DNA of 64,000 nt from DSXH01 sp020724325 (GCA_040756515.1 JBFLYW010000001.1:176718-240717), one strand, 5' to 3'; counted from the stretch's first letter, positions 17,245 through 26,992 are shown. Numbers and translations are program-made. Notes: generated by a model not told the origin, from the letters alone.

Positions 17245-19539
17245 TCATCTTATTTCTTTCGCTTCACGTGAAGAATCTTTTATCGAATAACGATTAGAAA
17301 TCCTCATTGTTGTATCTCTAAATGCATCGAAAGTAGAAGGAATATCTTTAATATTCATTATATCAACTACAACTCCGGTGCGGCAATCGCTTGAGTATAA
17401 TCTAGGATCACCCAATTCATAAATGGATTCCTTGCAAAGTCTAACAGGAACTACATTACCATTTGAAGGCGGTGTAAAATCTTCCAATGGTAATTGCAAC
17501 TGTTCATAAACATCATGCATAAAAATAGCCCAAACCGGCATTGCAGCACGTGCGCCCTGACCATAATCCCCGGTAAAAGAAATTCTTTGATCATCAAACC
17601 CGACCCACACACCGGCAGCTAATTGAGGGGTATAGCCAACGAACCAAGCGTCTGCATAATCCTGAGTAGTTCCTGTTTTACCAGCAGCAGGTCTCTGGAA
17701 ATTAAATCTGGCGCGCGCACCTGCACCACTTCCATAATCAATTGCAGAACGAAGCATATCTGTTACTATGTAAGCAGTCTCTTCTGGTATTGCTTCATAA
17801 GTCTGATTCGTAAACCGATCAATCAATACACCGTCGTTATCCTCAATTTTTAAAATAGAAATTGGTTCGTTATAAATACCATGATTGGCAAGTGCAGCAA
17901 AGGCGGTTGTCATTTCTAATGGAGTAATCAAAGACGTTCCTAATGCAATTGATGGATAAGGTTCCAGCTTACTTTTAATTCCCATTTTTTCTGAAAAGCG
18001 TAATATCTTCCACATAGGAGCGTAATCTTCAATTATAAGTCTGGCTGCAACAATATTAACTGAATGGGCTAACCCGTCTCTAAGAGTTGTAAAACCGCCG
18101 GTTTTGTTGTCAAAATTTTTTGGACTCCATCCATCATAGTCGAATGGCTGATTAATAATTGGGAAGGCGGGATATAAACCGTTATCAATTGCAACAGAAT
18201 AAACGATCGGTTTGAATGCAGAGCCGGGTTGGCGGCGTATTTGAGTTACATGGTTTAAGCCATACAAAAATTTTTGATCGCGACCTCCTACCATTGCTTT
18301 AATTTGACCGGTCTTAACATCTATTGCAACAAATCCAACTTCGATTTTTTCACCAACCTTTTTTAATGAATCTATAAACGATCGATTGTTTTTCAACCGG
18401 TTATATACAACTCTTTTCTCTTCTGTTGTTGAAGCAGATTTATATTCAATTCTGTTTTTGATGGATTTATCAATCAATTCATCCAGAACGCCTTTATATT
18501 TATTCCAATTCCATGTTCTATCAAATTGTTTTTGAAATTCATTTAGATGCAATTCAGCCGCTTTATTTGCAATTCTCTGCATCCGGCTGTCAAGTGTTGT
18601 ATAGATGTTCAATCCATCCTGGTATAAATCGTATCCGTACTTATCGGCAAGTTTTGTCATTTGCTGTCTTACATATTCAACAAAGTGAGGTGCAATAGTT
18701 CCTTTAATACCCTCTTCAATTTTTTTGTACGAAAGTTTTATCGGCTGATTTTTAAGATAATTAAACTTCTCTTCAGAAATATGACCGTCTTCCATCATAT
18801 TAAAAAGGACCAGGTTTCTGCGTCTAAATGCGTTATCATATTTGTTGAAAGGGTCGTAGATAACGGCTGATTTTAAGAGAGCGACTAATATTCCGGCATC
18901 GGAAACAGTAAGGTCCTTAACAGGTTTATCAAAATAAACTTTAGAAGCCATAGCAATTCCATAGGCGCTGTGTCCGAACCAGGAAATATTGAAATACATT
19001 TCAAGAATTTCGCGCTTGGTATATGTTTTTTCAATTTGTACAGCAGTAATCCACTCCTGAATTTTTCTAATTATAGTTCCGGCATGAGTTTCGTTTTTAG
19101 ATTTCAGCTTATACAAATTCTTTGCAAGCTGTTGTGTAATTGTGCTTGCACCTTCTCGTTTAAACAAGAAGACTGTTTTGAACATTGCTTTAACAAACCG
19201 TTCTACATCAACACCCCAGTGTTTGTAAAATTTTTTATCCTCTGTCGCAATAAGTGCATTAATTACATGAGGCGGAATACTATCGATACTAACTTCAACT
19301 CTGTTTTCATTAAAAAACTGACCGATTAATTCGCCATCAATACTATAAACATTGCTTGCAAGCTGCTGACGTGGATTTTCTAGTTCTTCTAACGAGGGTA
19401 ATCCTTCAAAAATATATTCAGTAAATAATATGAAAGCAGCAATAAAAATTATTCCAAGAAAAAGAAAAAAATATCGCCAAGTTTTTTTCTTTGTCTTCTT
19501 TTGTTTGTTTCTCGAATTAATATTAGGGTTATTTGCCAT
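17245..19539 (-). CDS. mrcA: Penicillin-binding protein 1A, bifunctional
   Basis: Class A PBP with peptidoglycan glycosyltransferase and transpeptidase activities. The 764-residue protein has an N-terminal basic stretch and one transmembrane anchor (about 23-43). A GT51 domain follows with IATEDKKFYKHWGVD (catalytic Glu near 97) and GASTITQQLAKNLY. The transpeptidase domain has PGSAFKP (Ser near 433), HSVN and KTGTTQDYADAW. The tail after residue 690 is short and ends in a charged segment. It starts 2 bp after lpxH, so the two are probably co-transcribed. Confidence 0.95.
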   Translation of the reverse strand: MANNPNINSRNKQKKTKKKTWRYFFLFLGIIFIAAFILFTEYIFEGLPSLEELENPRQQLASNVYSIDGELIGQFFNENRVEVSIDSIPPHVINALIATEDKKFYKHWGVDVERFVKAMFKTVFLFKREGASTITQQLAKNLYKLKSKNETHAGTIIRKIQEWITAVQIEKTYTKREILEMYFNISWFGHSAYGIAMASKVYFDKPVKDLTVSDAGILVALLKSAVIYDPFNKYDNAFRRRNLVLFNMMEDGHISEEKFNYLKNQPIKLSYKKIEEGIKGTIAPHFVEYVRQQMTKLADKYGYDLYQDGLNIYTTLDSRMQRIANKAAELHLNEFQKQFDRTWNWNKYKGVLDELIDKSIKNRIEYKSASTTEEKRVVYNRLKNNRSFIDSLKKVGEKIEVGFVAIDVKTGQIKAMVGGRDQKFLYGLNHVTQIRRQPGSAFKPIVYSVAIDNGLYPAFPIINQPFDYDGWSPKNFDNKTGGFTTLRDGLAHSVNIVAARLIIEDYAPMWKILRFSEKMGIKSKLEPYPSIALGTSLITPLEMTTAFAALANHGIYNEPISILKIEDNDGVLIDRFTNQTYEAIPEETAYIVTDMLRSAIDYGSGAGARARFNFQRPAAGKTGTTQDYADAWFVGYTPQLAAGVWVGFDDQRISFTGDYGQGARAAMPVWAIFMHDVYEQLQLPLEDFTPPSNGNVVPVRLCKESIYELGDPRLYSSDCRTGVVVDIMNIKDIPSTFDAFRDTTMRISNRYSIKDSSREAKEIR

Positions 19540-19541
19540 TT

Positions 19542-20270
19542 TTATTCCCAGTCAATAATCTCAAATGAATTGATAAACTTGCCATAACAAGGTTTTTCGA
19601 GCCAGCTTCCCAGGTTAACATAAATACCATTATTGTATTTTTCTAACGCCCTTTGGTGGGAATGACCGAACAAAACATATTCAAATCCCGAATCAATTTT
19701 TGAATAAGCCGTTTCTATTAACCCATCCACTGTTCCATAGTTTTTATTGGAAGTATAATCTCTGCTTTTCTTACTAGATGAACTTGCAATTTTAATTCCA
19801 AGGTCCGGATGAACAGCAGAGTAAAGTCGTTGTAATAATTTATTGCGGAGGACCAACTTTAGTATCTTGTAGCCGGTATCATTCTTTACCAGACCGTCTC
19901 CATGACCAATATAAAACCGTTTCCCATTTAGAAAAACATCAACAGCATCGTTGTAAAGAATTGCGCCTACTTCCTTTTCAAAAAAATCCCGGTGTAAAAA
20001 ATCGTGATTCCCAATGAAGTAATGAATTTTAATACCAGATTCTGCAAGTTCGGTAAGAGCCGAAAGAGTCTTAAAAAATCCTTTTTGCACAACTCTTTTG
20101 TATTCAAACCAGTAATCAAACAGGTCGCCTACAATATAAAGCTCGCTGCAATTACTTTGTGCAAAGTGTAAGAAATTTATCAATTTCCTTTCTTTTTCTT
20201 TTTCAACCTCCCGGTTGTTCAGACCCAAATGAATATCCGAAATAAAAAAGTAAGTTTTGTTTTCAGTCAT
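19542..20270 (-). CDS. lpxH: UDP-2,3-diacylglucosamine pyrophosphatase
   Basis: Calcineurin-fold phosphoesterase of lipid A synthesis that yields lipid X from UDP-2,3-diacylglucosamine at the inner face of the membrane. The 242-residue protein has the metal motifs FISDIHLG (about 9-16), VGDLFDYWFE, FIGNHDFLHRDF, GHGDG and FGHSHQRAL. All five conserved blocks are present. It supports a diderm, LPS-producing cell. The start overlaps the end of the M1 peptidase gene by 8 bp. Confidence 0.92.
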   Translation of the reverse strand: MTENKTYFFISDIHLGLNNREVEKEKERKLINFLHFAQSNCSELYIVGDLFDYWFEYKRVVQKGFFKTLSALTELAESGIKIHYFIGNHDFLHRDFFEKEVGAILYNDAVDVFLNGKRFYIGHGDGLVKNDTGYKILKLVLRNKLLQRLYSAVHPDLGIKIASSSSKKSRDYTSNKNYGTVDGLIETAYSKIDSGFEYVLFGHSHQRALEKYNNGIYVNLGSWLEKPCYGKFINSFEIIDWE

Positions 20271-21981
20271 TATCAGATTTTATTAATTCAAAAGTTGCCA
20301 ATAGCCATTTATCGGGATCCACTACTAAATCAGATGGTTTAGAATTGCTTTCGTAGATAAACGATTCCTCACGTTTCGAAACATAATAACTTCTGGTTTC
20401 GCTCTCATTCCCAAAAATAAATTTAATATCGATCGGAAATTTATAAATATCGTAACCATTTTGTAACTGTTTTAATGTAATTCTGGTTTTAAATCGATTA
20501 TTAAACGGTTCAATTACATAATTATACTTAACTTCCAAAATTCCGGAACCTTCGAAAATCCATTGATCAAAAAAATGTTTCAGATTCATTTGAGATATTT
20601 CTTCGGATATTTCCATAAAATCTTTGGTTGATGCATTTTTATACTTAAACCTGTCGTAATAGTTTCTAAGAATATTAAAAAAAGTAGAATCACCAACTTC
20701 TTTACGAAGCATATGTAAAACCCAGGCGCCTTTGTCATAAACAAGACTGCTGAACAAATTATTTTTCGGATTATAAAGAGTTCCTTTATCGAACGTACCG
20801 AATTTAGCAGCAAGTGTTGTTTTTAACGCATCAAAACCGCTTTGCTTCTCCCAATAAAGCGCTTCAGAATAAGTAGAGAATCCTTCATTCAACCAGATAT
20901 CATTCCATGTCTTTGGTCCAACAGCATTCCCCCACCACTGATGAGCAAGCTCATGAATTATCATGTCCTGAAATAATTTTCTGCCAGAAATATATTCGGT
21001 TCCAATTCCTGTAATTGTTTGATGTTCCATTGCGCCGTAAAACCAATTAAACTGAGCAAGAGAATATTTCTCTTTTGTAAATGGATAGAAACCGAATATT
21101 TCTTCGAACACTCTTAAATATTTATCGTGATCTCTAAAATCTTTTACAGCGTCGTCAAACTTTTCAGGCAAGGCATAACAGAATAGATCTAATGTGTCTT
21201 TATTTGCTGAAATGTATTTTTGCGAGTGTGTTTTATAGTTTCCCGAATAAATTGCAATTAAGTAAGTTGATATTGGGTAATAAGTTTTCCAATGGTAAGT
21301 TTTCTTCTTTCCATTTATTGTTATTCCGGTAAGTTTACCGTTTGAAAGCGATACGTAAGAAGAATCGTTAGTAATATAGATATCGGCAAGGGCTTTATCA
21401 TCTGGCAGATCGATGCAAGGAAACCATGTTGATGCAAAGACCGGCTGGTTCAAAGTATAGATTAGTTTCTTACCGTTCATCTCATCAAAATTGAAAGAAC
21501 CAAAGCCCAGCTTTTTAGGTTCACCTTCGTAACTTATTTGAACACGGACCGTATCTGTTAATCTTTCTTTAGCAATTATTGAGATATTGGTAGTTGACCT
21601 AGAGTATTTTACCTCTCTATTTCCGATGAGAACGGAATTTATTTTCAGGTTATCGTAAAAATTGAGAACAATTTCCGTTTGATTCGGATTATCCACCTTA
21701 ATAGTAATATCAACAATTCCTCTAATTCTTTTCTCTTCAGGAAACAATTCAATTTTTATTTCGTAATGTAAAACATCGAGTGTACGTTGGGATTTTACAT
21801 TGTACCCGGAAATGAAATCTTCATTAATGTCTTTAAGACTCAAAACCAGATCGATGTTTTTTTCAGCCCGATCAATTAATTCAGTTCTTCCCTTCAAATG
21901 AAAGATGAGAAATATCATTCCAGCAAAAATAAAAACCGCAAGGAACGCTGAAGGAATCAATATTTTTTTCTTATTGATCAT
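20263..21981 (-). CDS. M1-family zinc aminopeptidase, membrane-anchored
   Basis: Gluzincin peptidase trimming peptides, probably on the periplasmic side. The core motifs are GAMEH (exopeptidase motif) and HELAHQWWGNAV followed by NEGFSTYSEALYW, giving the HExxH-x18-E zinc site. The start at 21981 gives MINKKKILIP and then a hydrophobic anchor, a normal signal-anchor layout. An ATG 60 bp upstream (22041) is also open but would put about 20 residues before the anchor. At about 570 residues it lacks the long C-terminal helical domain of PepN/ERAP proteins. Confidence 0.88.
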   Translation of the reverse strand: MINKKKILIPSAFLAVFIFAGMIFLIFHLKGRTELIDRAEKNIDLVLSLKDINEDFISGYNVKSQRTLDVLHYEIKIELFPEEKRIRGIVDITIKVDNPNQTEIVLNFYDNLKINSVLIGNREVKYSRSTTNISIIAKERLTDTVRVQISYEGEPKKLGFGSFNFDEMNGKKLIYTLNQPVFASTWFPCIDLPDDKALADIYITNDSSYVSLSNGKLTGITINGKKKTYHWKTYYPISTYLIAIYSGNYKTHSQKYISANKDTLDLFCYALPEKFDDAVKDFRDHDKYLRVFEEIFGFYPFTKEKYSLAQFNWFYGAMEHQTITGIGTEYISGRKLFQDMIIHELAHQWWGNAVGPKTWNDIWLNEGFSTYSEALYWEKQSGFDALKTTLAAKFGTFDKGTLYNPKNNLFSSLVYDKGAWVLHMLRKEVGDSTFFNILRNYYDRFKYKNASTKDFMEISEEISQMNLKHFFDQWIFEGSGILEVKYNYVIEPFNNRFKTRITLKQLQNGYDIYKFPIDIKFIFGNESETRSYYVSKREESFIYESNSKPSDLVVDPDKWLLATFELIKSDND

Positions 21982-22034
21982 CAGGAAACAAAATGATTTG
22001 TCTATAATTAACTCAAAGTTAACAAATTCAATGA

Positions 22035-22065
22035 TTGCCAATCAATTGCTAATTAGATATTTTTG
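22035..22065 (+). promoter_or_regulatory. Bacteroidota-type promoter of glgC
   Basis: TTG at 22035-22037, 20 nt, then TATTTTTG at 22058-22065, matching the -33 TTG / -7 TAnnTTTG consensus known for Bacteroidota sigma factors. The predicted start of transcription falls about 15-20 nt before the glgC ATG. It lies in the short divergent gap with the M1 peptidase gene and partly overlaps that gene's alternative 5' end. Confidence 0.6.
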
Positions 22066-22088
22066 AGCAAAACAGTAGAGGTTAGCAA

Positions 22089-23324
22089 ATGGCTTATCCA
22101 GGATCGACAATACTTCGTAAAACTTTAATAATGATACTTGCCGGCGGACAGGGAGAAAGATTGTTTCCATTAACACAATATAGAACCAAACCTTCTGTTC
22201 CATTCGGCGGGAAATACAGAATAATTGATTTTACTTTATCAAACTGTTTGAACTCTGGATTCAGAAGGATCTATCTTCTAACACAATATAAATCTGATTC
22301 CTTAAACCGCCACTTATATGAAGCTTGGAATATATTTAATCCTGAGCTTGGAGAATTTATTTATTCTATTCCGCCACAGTTTAAAACCAGTAATAACTGG
22401 TACCTTGGAACTGCAAATGCCATTCAACAAAACATGAATCTGGTTGAGGACGAAAATTACGAATGGTTACTAATCCTTTCAGGCGATCACATTTATAAGA
22501 TGGATTACTTAAAGATGATTCAATACCATATCGAAAAAAATGCTCAAATAACTATGTCGAGCATCGAAGTCCCAAAGAGTATTTCATCGCGTTTCGGAGT
22601 AATTCAGATTGACGATTCATATAAAGTATTATCGTTTGTAGAGAAACCAAAAAATCCTCCGGCTATTCCTGGTAAAGATACTTCCTCATTTGTTAATATG
22701 GGCATTTATGTTTTTAATGTAAGTTCCTTAAAAGAAGTATTTAACAATACTGAGTTGAGTAAAGTACATAACCACGATTTTGGAAAAGATGTAATTCCTT
22801 ATATGATTGATCATAATTACACAGTGCAAGCTTACCGTTTTGTTGATGAAAATAAAAAAGACAAACCTTACTGGGTTGATGTTGGAACTATAGACAGCTA
22901 TTATGCCGCAAGTATGGATTTAATAAGCGTTAATCCGCATTTTAATTTATACGATAACGACTGGCCATTAAGAACACAACAGAGACAATTTCCTCCAACT
23001 AAAACTGTTTCGCATGAAGGTGAAAGAGTAGGACGTGCGTTTAATTCTGCTGTTTCTGATGGAACAATAATTTCTGGCGGACTAGTAGAAAGGTCAATCA
23101 TAGGATTTAACGTAAGGGTAAACAGTTATTCTTATATAACCGATTCGATTATAATGGATAACTGCAAGATAGGAAGACACGCAAGAATTAGAAGAGCAAT
23201 AATTGACAAAAATGTTTCGATACCGGAAGGAACTGAAATTGGGTTTGATCCGGAAGCTGATAAAAAAAGATTTACTATTTCCGAAACAGGTATTGTCGTA
23301 ATACCCAAGAATTATGTTTTTTAA
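22089..23324 (+). CDS. glgC: Glucose-1-phosphate adenylyltransferase
   Basis: Makes ADP-glucose for glycogen synthesis. The 411-residue protein has the nucleotidyl-transferase motif MILAGGQGERLFPLT (about 15-29), PFGGKYRIIDFTLSN, LSGDHIYKMDY and the Glc-1-P Lys in VEKPKNPP. It ends with left-handed beta-helix repeats (IIGFNVRVNSYSYITDSI, about 335-400). Length is normal. No glgA or glgB is adjacent, so the pathway genes are dispersed. Confidence 0.93.
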   Translation: MAYPGSTILRKTLIMILAGGQGERLFPLTQYRTKPSVPFGGKYRIIDFTLSNCLNSGFRRIYLLTQYKSDSLNRHLYEAWNIFNPELGEFIYSIPPQFKTSNNWYLGTANAIQQNMNLVEDENYEWLLILSGDHIYKMDYLKMIQYHIEKNAQITMSSIEVPKSISSRFGVIQIDDSYKVLSFVEKPKNPPAIPGKDTSSFVNMGIYVFNVSSLKEVFNNTELSKVHNHDFGKDVIPYMIDHNYTVQAYRFVDENKKDKPYWVDVGTIDSYYAASMDLISVNPHFNLYDNDWPLRTQQRQFPPTKTVSHEGERVGRAFNSAVSDGTIISGGLVERSIIGFNVRVNSYSYITDSIIMDNCKIGRHARIRRAIIDKNVSIPEGTEIGFDPEADKKRFTISETGIVVIPKNYVF

Positions 23325-23411
23325 AAGTCCGCTTGATTAATCTCCTCTTAATTAATCAGAGGGATTTTAATTCTTTATTCCCGTAAAATAATCCGGCAAA
23401 AGTTTTTGACA

Positions 23412-25244
23412 ATGGATTTTCAATTAAAAGATAAACTGGAAAACTTACCATCACTCCCCGGCATTTATCAATTTATGAATGATAAGGGAAAGGTAATCTA
23501 TATTGGTAAAGCAAAAAATTTGCGAAACCGTGTTCGTTCTTATTTCCAAAATAGAATTGATAATGCTAAGACAAACGCGCTTGTATCTAAAATAAATGAT
23601 GTCCAATTAATAATTACGGATAGCGAAATTGAAGCACTTGTACTGGAAAATAATCTGATAAAGGACTTAAAACCACGCTATAACATTAACCTCAAGGACG
23701 ATAAGTCATTTCCATACATTACTGTTTCAAATGAACCTTTCCCTCGGATCTTTGTTACGCGGAATATTGTGAAAGACGGCTCGAAATATTTTGGACCTTT
23801 TACTGATGTAAAACAAATGAAGTCTTCTCTAAGATTGATAAATAAGATTTTTAAGATAAGAAGCTGTAAGTACGATATTACGGATGAAACCATCGAAAAG
23901 AAAAAATATAAGATCTGCCTGGATTATCACATCAAAAAGTGCGAAGGTCCGTGCGAAGGTCTGGTAACTAAATTTCATTACAACAACATGGTTAATCAGG
24001 TAATCAAAGTATTGCGCGGTAAAACAGACGAATTGATTCAAGAGCTTAAAAAAGAAATGACAGATGCTTCTTCAAACCTGGAATTTGAAAAAGCCGCAAA
24101 TATAAGAGACAGAATTGAACAGCTTAGTATCCTTTCGGCGAAACAGAAAATTGTAAGCAACGATTTTGAAGACCGGGATGTAATTAGTGCTGCTTACGAA
24201 GGGAAAGACGTTTCTGCAACAATTTTAAATATAAGGACAGGCAAATTAGTAGGTAAAAGAGAATTTACACTTACAAGTGAAGAGAAAGAAACTGAAGAAA
24301 AAATTTACTCTGCTATAATCAAGTTTTATTATAATGATTATGTGGAAGTGCCAAAGGAAATTTTAATTGAATCAGAACCTGAAGATTCGGAATCGCTTAT
24401 CGAATGGCTTAATACAAAGGCAATAAAGAAATGCCGGTTCGTTATCCCGCAAAAACAAAGCGAAGCTAAATCTCTCCTAATGATGTGTAAGCAAAATGCT
24501 CTACTTCACTTAAAAGAGATTCAATTACAGAAAATGAAAAAAGAAGGTAATGCTCCGTATGCTCTTTCGGCATTGAAAAGAGATTTACGGTTAAAACATC
24601 TTCCGCGAAAAATTGAGTGCTTCGATAATTCTAATCTCCAGGGCAGTGATCCCGTTGCAAGTATGGTTGTTTTTGTAGATGGTAAACCAAAGAAAAGTTT
24701 ATATAGAAAATTTATTATTAAAACTGTTGAAGGTCCGGATGATTTTGCAAGCATGCGGGAAATAATTTACAGAAGATATTTAAGATTGATTGAAGAGAAA
24801 GAACCGCTGCCGGATTTAATAATGGTTGACGGCGGTAAAGGTCAGCTTTCAAGCGCTATTGAATCGCTTAATGAACTCAACATTAAAGACTATGAAATAA
24901 TTGGGTTAGCAAAGCGGCTTGAAGAGGTTTTTCTTCCTAATGAGAGTGAACCGCAATCAATTCCAAAAACATCATCCGGTTTGAAATTACTTCAGCAGAT
25001 ACGCGATGAAGCTCATCGATTCGCAATAACATTCCACCGCGATAGGAGAAACAAAAGAACATTTACAACGGAGCTAACAGTTATTAAAGGAATTGGCGAA
25101 AAGGCGGCTAACAAACTTCTTACCCAATTCAAAAGTCTGGAAGAAATTAAAAGCAAATCTGAAGATGAGCTTGCAAAAATAATAGGCAAATCTAAGGCAA
25201 AAATCGTAGCTGATTTCTACAAACAAAAAAGCCAAGACACCTAA
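23412..25244 (+). CDS. uvrC: Excinuclease ABC subunit C
   Basis: Dual-incision nuclease of nucleotide excision repair. From the ATG at 23412 it has 610 residues; a TTG two codons upstream is open but less likely. Domains in order: GIY-YIG nuclease (PGIYQFMNDKGKVIYIGKA, about 15-33), a Cys cluster (CLDYHIKKCEGPC), a UVR motif near 205-240, an RNase H-like nuclease domain with CFDNSNLQGSDPVASMV, and C-terminal helix-hairpin-helix repeats. The last codons run into the antisense SRP RNA gene, including its terminator T-run. Confidence 0.95.
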   Translation: MDFQLKDKLENLPSLPGIYQFMNDKGKVIYIGKAKNLRNRVRSYFQNRIDNAKTNALVSKINDVQLIITDSEIEALVLENNLIKDLKPRYNINLKDDKSFPYITVSNEPFPRIFVTRNIVKDGSKYFGPFTDVKQMKSSLRLINKIFKIRSCKYDITDETIEKKKYKICLDYHIKKCEGPCEGLVTKFHYNNMVNQVIKVLRGKTDELIQELKKEMTDASSNLEFEKAANIRDRIEQLSILSAKQKIVSNDFEDRDVISAAYEGKDVSATILNIRTGKLVGKREFTLTSEEKETEEKIYSAIIKFYYNDYVEVPKEILIESEPEDSESLIEWLNTKAIKKCRFVIPQKQSEAKSLLMMCKQNALLHLKEIQLQKMKKEGNAPYALSALKRDLRLKHLPRKIECFDNSNLQGSDPVASMVVFVDGKPKKSLYRKFIIKTVEGPDDFASMREIIYRRYLRLIEEKEPLPDLIMVDGGKGQLSSAIESLNELNIKDYEIIGLAKRLEEVFLPNESEPQSIPKTSSGLKLLQQIRDEAHRFAITFHRDRRNKRTFTTELTVIKGIGEKAANKLLTQFKSLEEIKSKSEDELAKIIGKSKAKIVADFYKQKSQDT

Positions 25245-25324
25245 CCACCCAAATTAAATACTGACCGCTGCTTCCTTCCGGACCTGGCGGGGTTGGGTAT
25301 CAATTTGCCGATTAGGGCCTGGCA
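25231..25324 (-). ncRNA. ffs: Signal recognition particle RNA, small bacterial (4.5S) type
   Basis: The minus strand carries the invariant domain IV hairpin sequence CAGGTCCGGAAGGAAGCAGC (within 25263-25286). Flanking arms pair imperfectly (GCCAGGCCCTAA at the 5' end, TTAGGTGTCTTGGC at the 3' end), closing a rod of about 94 nt. A T-run (TTTTTTGTTT, complement of 25221-25230) follows directly and would act as the terminator. The RNA binds Ffh for co-translational targeting. Its last 14 nt and the terminator lie antisense inside the end of uvrC. Confidence 0.93.
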
Positions 25325-25374
25325 AAACCTGTTGCAAATATAATCAAATGTAAAAATTCTTGAAAAGATTTTAT

Positions 25375-25955
25375 CCCAGATTTGTCATTAGGAAAAGTTT
25401 CTAATGACCGCCATTAGAAAAAAGTAGAGATAAGTTGATTTATAATAATAAGATAAGTTTTGGTTTACTGATGGAATTTTAGCAATTAGCTGTAAGATAA
25501 ACAGACTTAGGAAATCATAATTGTCTTATGAAAAATATGTCTTCAGAGAGGAACTGGGTTATTATGACAAAATCGGGTTTAATAATGTAATAAGGTTACC
25601 TGTAAGGTTAAGTTTTGGTTACTAAGGTTTCCTCAATCAGATATTTGTTACTTGTTTGATTTGTTACTTGTTTGATTTGTAACTGGCGAACAGTTACCCA
25701 ACGATTGAACCTTAGTAACAGTGAAAAAGAGAGAAAAAATGACCTTATTACCTTATGCGAGTGTAAGAAAGTAATGGGGAAAAGTGTTGCTACAAAGTAG
25801 AAATGGCTTCAGTTCAAGCAAATGTATAAACAACTATTACTTTCTTTATAAGGTATGGAAAGTAAGAGAAGATTAAGAGTTATAAATACCTCTTGTTGTT
25901 ACTCAGGAACTCAGCTCCTTTCTTTTGTTACAGTAGTTCTAATGACAAATCTGGG
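25375..25955. mobile_element. Foldback/MITE-like element, copy 1 (581 bp)
   Basis: It is bounded by perfect 17-bp terminal inverted repeats, CCCAGATTTGTCATTAG at 25375-25391 and its complement at 25939-25955. TTTAT is found immediately outside each end (25370-25374 and 25956-25960), consistent with a 5-bp target duplication. Inside are nested inverted repeats (GTTACTAAGGTT 25618-25629 against 25708-25719) and a central hairpin with 7-bp arms GTAACTG/CAGTTAC at 25679-25697. No transposase or other convincing frame is present. Copy 1 differs from copy 2 by an extra tandem unit GATTTGTTACTTGTTT before the centre. It fills most of the gap between the SRP RNA gene and the GT9 gene. Confidence 0.88.
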
Positions 25956-25975
25956 TTTATTGAATTGCAATTGAA

Positions 25976-26992
25976 TTATTTTAGAAATTCTTCTAATACG
26001 AAAATAACGCGACCAATTGAAATTCCACCTTCTCCTCCGAATGTGCATGTTTTTGGATTACCCGGACATTTGTTACTACAATAATCTTCAGAAGGTAAAA
26101 GTACAATATTTTCGTTTCCTGATGGTCCCCATAATTTTGGAGAACACGCTGTTAACGGACAAAACATAGAAAGTGTTGTCACTTTTAAGGCTGCACAAAT
26201 ATGCATCGGACCGGTGCTTGCAGAAATGAGAAGATCCAATGCAGAAAAAGTAATAAAGGATTCACGCAAGGATTTATTTACGTTAGGGTACATTACTCCC
26301 TCTACGTTTGCAATAGCTTCAGGTATTGTATTATCTGTAATTACAATTTGTATCTCCTTTCTGCCCTGTAATACTTCAATCAGTTCTCTGTAATAAGACG
26401 GCTTCCAATTAGGAGATGAGTTGCCGCTGGAAGAATGAATTCCTATCAGAAATTTCTTACCGCTTAATAATTCGTTTCTAAATTCGAGCGATTTTATCTT
26501 TTCTTCTTCAGTAAGAAAAATTTCCGTCTCAAGGTTTTCTGATGCTACACCAATTTTTCTGGCTAGATCCATGCAATAATCTGCTTCATGTCTTAACGGG
26601 ATATATTTATTCCTGGAGACATATCTCGTAAATGTTAGAAACTGATACAGCTTGTGCCCAACACCAACTCTATATGGAATCCCGGCTAAAAAAAGCAAAT
26701 AATTCAACCGTTCGGTTGGTAGTAATGTAAGTGAATGAGTGAACTTGTAACTTTTTATTTCTTTAACTTTCTTCCAGAACTTCTCTATTGATCCGTTGTC
26801 ATAATCATCAATCAAAATAATTTTATCTACATACGGGTTATTTTCATAAATATCTTTTGTGTACTTGCGCAGCATAACCGCTATAAAGCTGTTCGGAAAT
26901 GTTTTTTTTATTTCACGCGGCAGAGGTGTCGAAAGAACAACATCGCCAATTCTATCCGGTCTTACAATTAATATTCTTTTACTTTTTTTCAA
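25976..26992 (-). CDS. Glycosyltransferase family 9 (heptosyltransferase-like)
   Basis: GT-B fold transferase of the ADP-heptose:LPS heptosyltransferase family. The 338-residue protein has the N-terminal RPDRIGDVVLSTPL (about 10-23), GIHSSSGNSSPNWKP in the middle, and the donor-binding region with SASTGPMHICAAL. The C-terminus carries four Cys (CSNKCPGNPKTC and one earlier) seen in many members of the family. It starts directly at the GT4 stop, so GT9, GT4 and the FemAB-like gene form one unit. The exact sugar and acceptor cannot be read from sequence. Confidence 0.87.
   Translation of the reverse strand: MKKSKRILIVRPDRIGDVVLSTPLPREIKKTFPNSFIAVMLRKYTKDIYENNPYVDKIILIDDYDNGSIEKFWKKVKEIKSYKFTHSLTLLPTERLNYLLFLAGIPYRVGVGHKLYQFLTFTRYVSRNKYIPLRHEADYCMDLARKIGVASENLETEIFLTEEEKIKSLEFRNELLSGKKFLIGIHSSSGNSSPNWKPSYYRELIEVLQGRKEIQIVITDNTIPEAIANVEGVMYPNVNKSLRESFITFSALDLLISASTGPMHICAALKVTTLSMFCPLTACSPKLWGPSGNENIVLLPSEDYCSNKCPGNPKTCTFGGEGGISIGRVIFVLEEFLK

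Noticed and set aside
25893..26084. Short frame at the right end of foldback element copy 1
   Set aside because: It mixes terminal inverted repeat and antisense of the GT9 gene; no protein-like signal.
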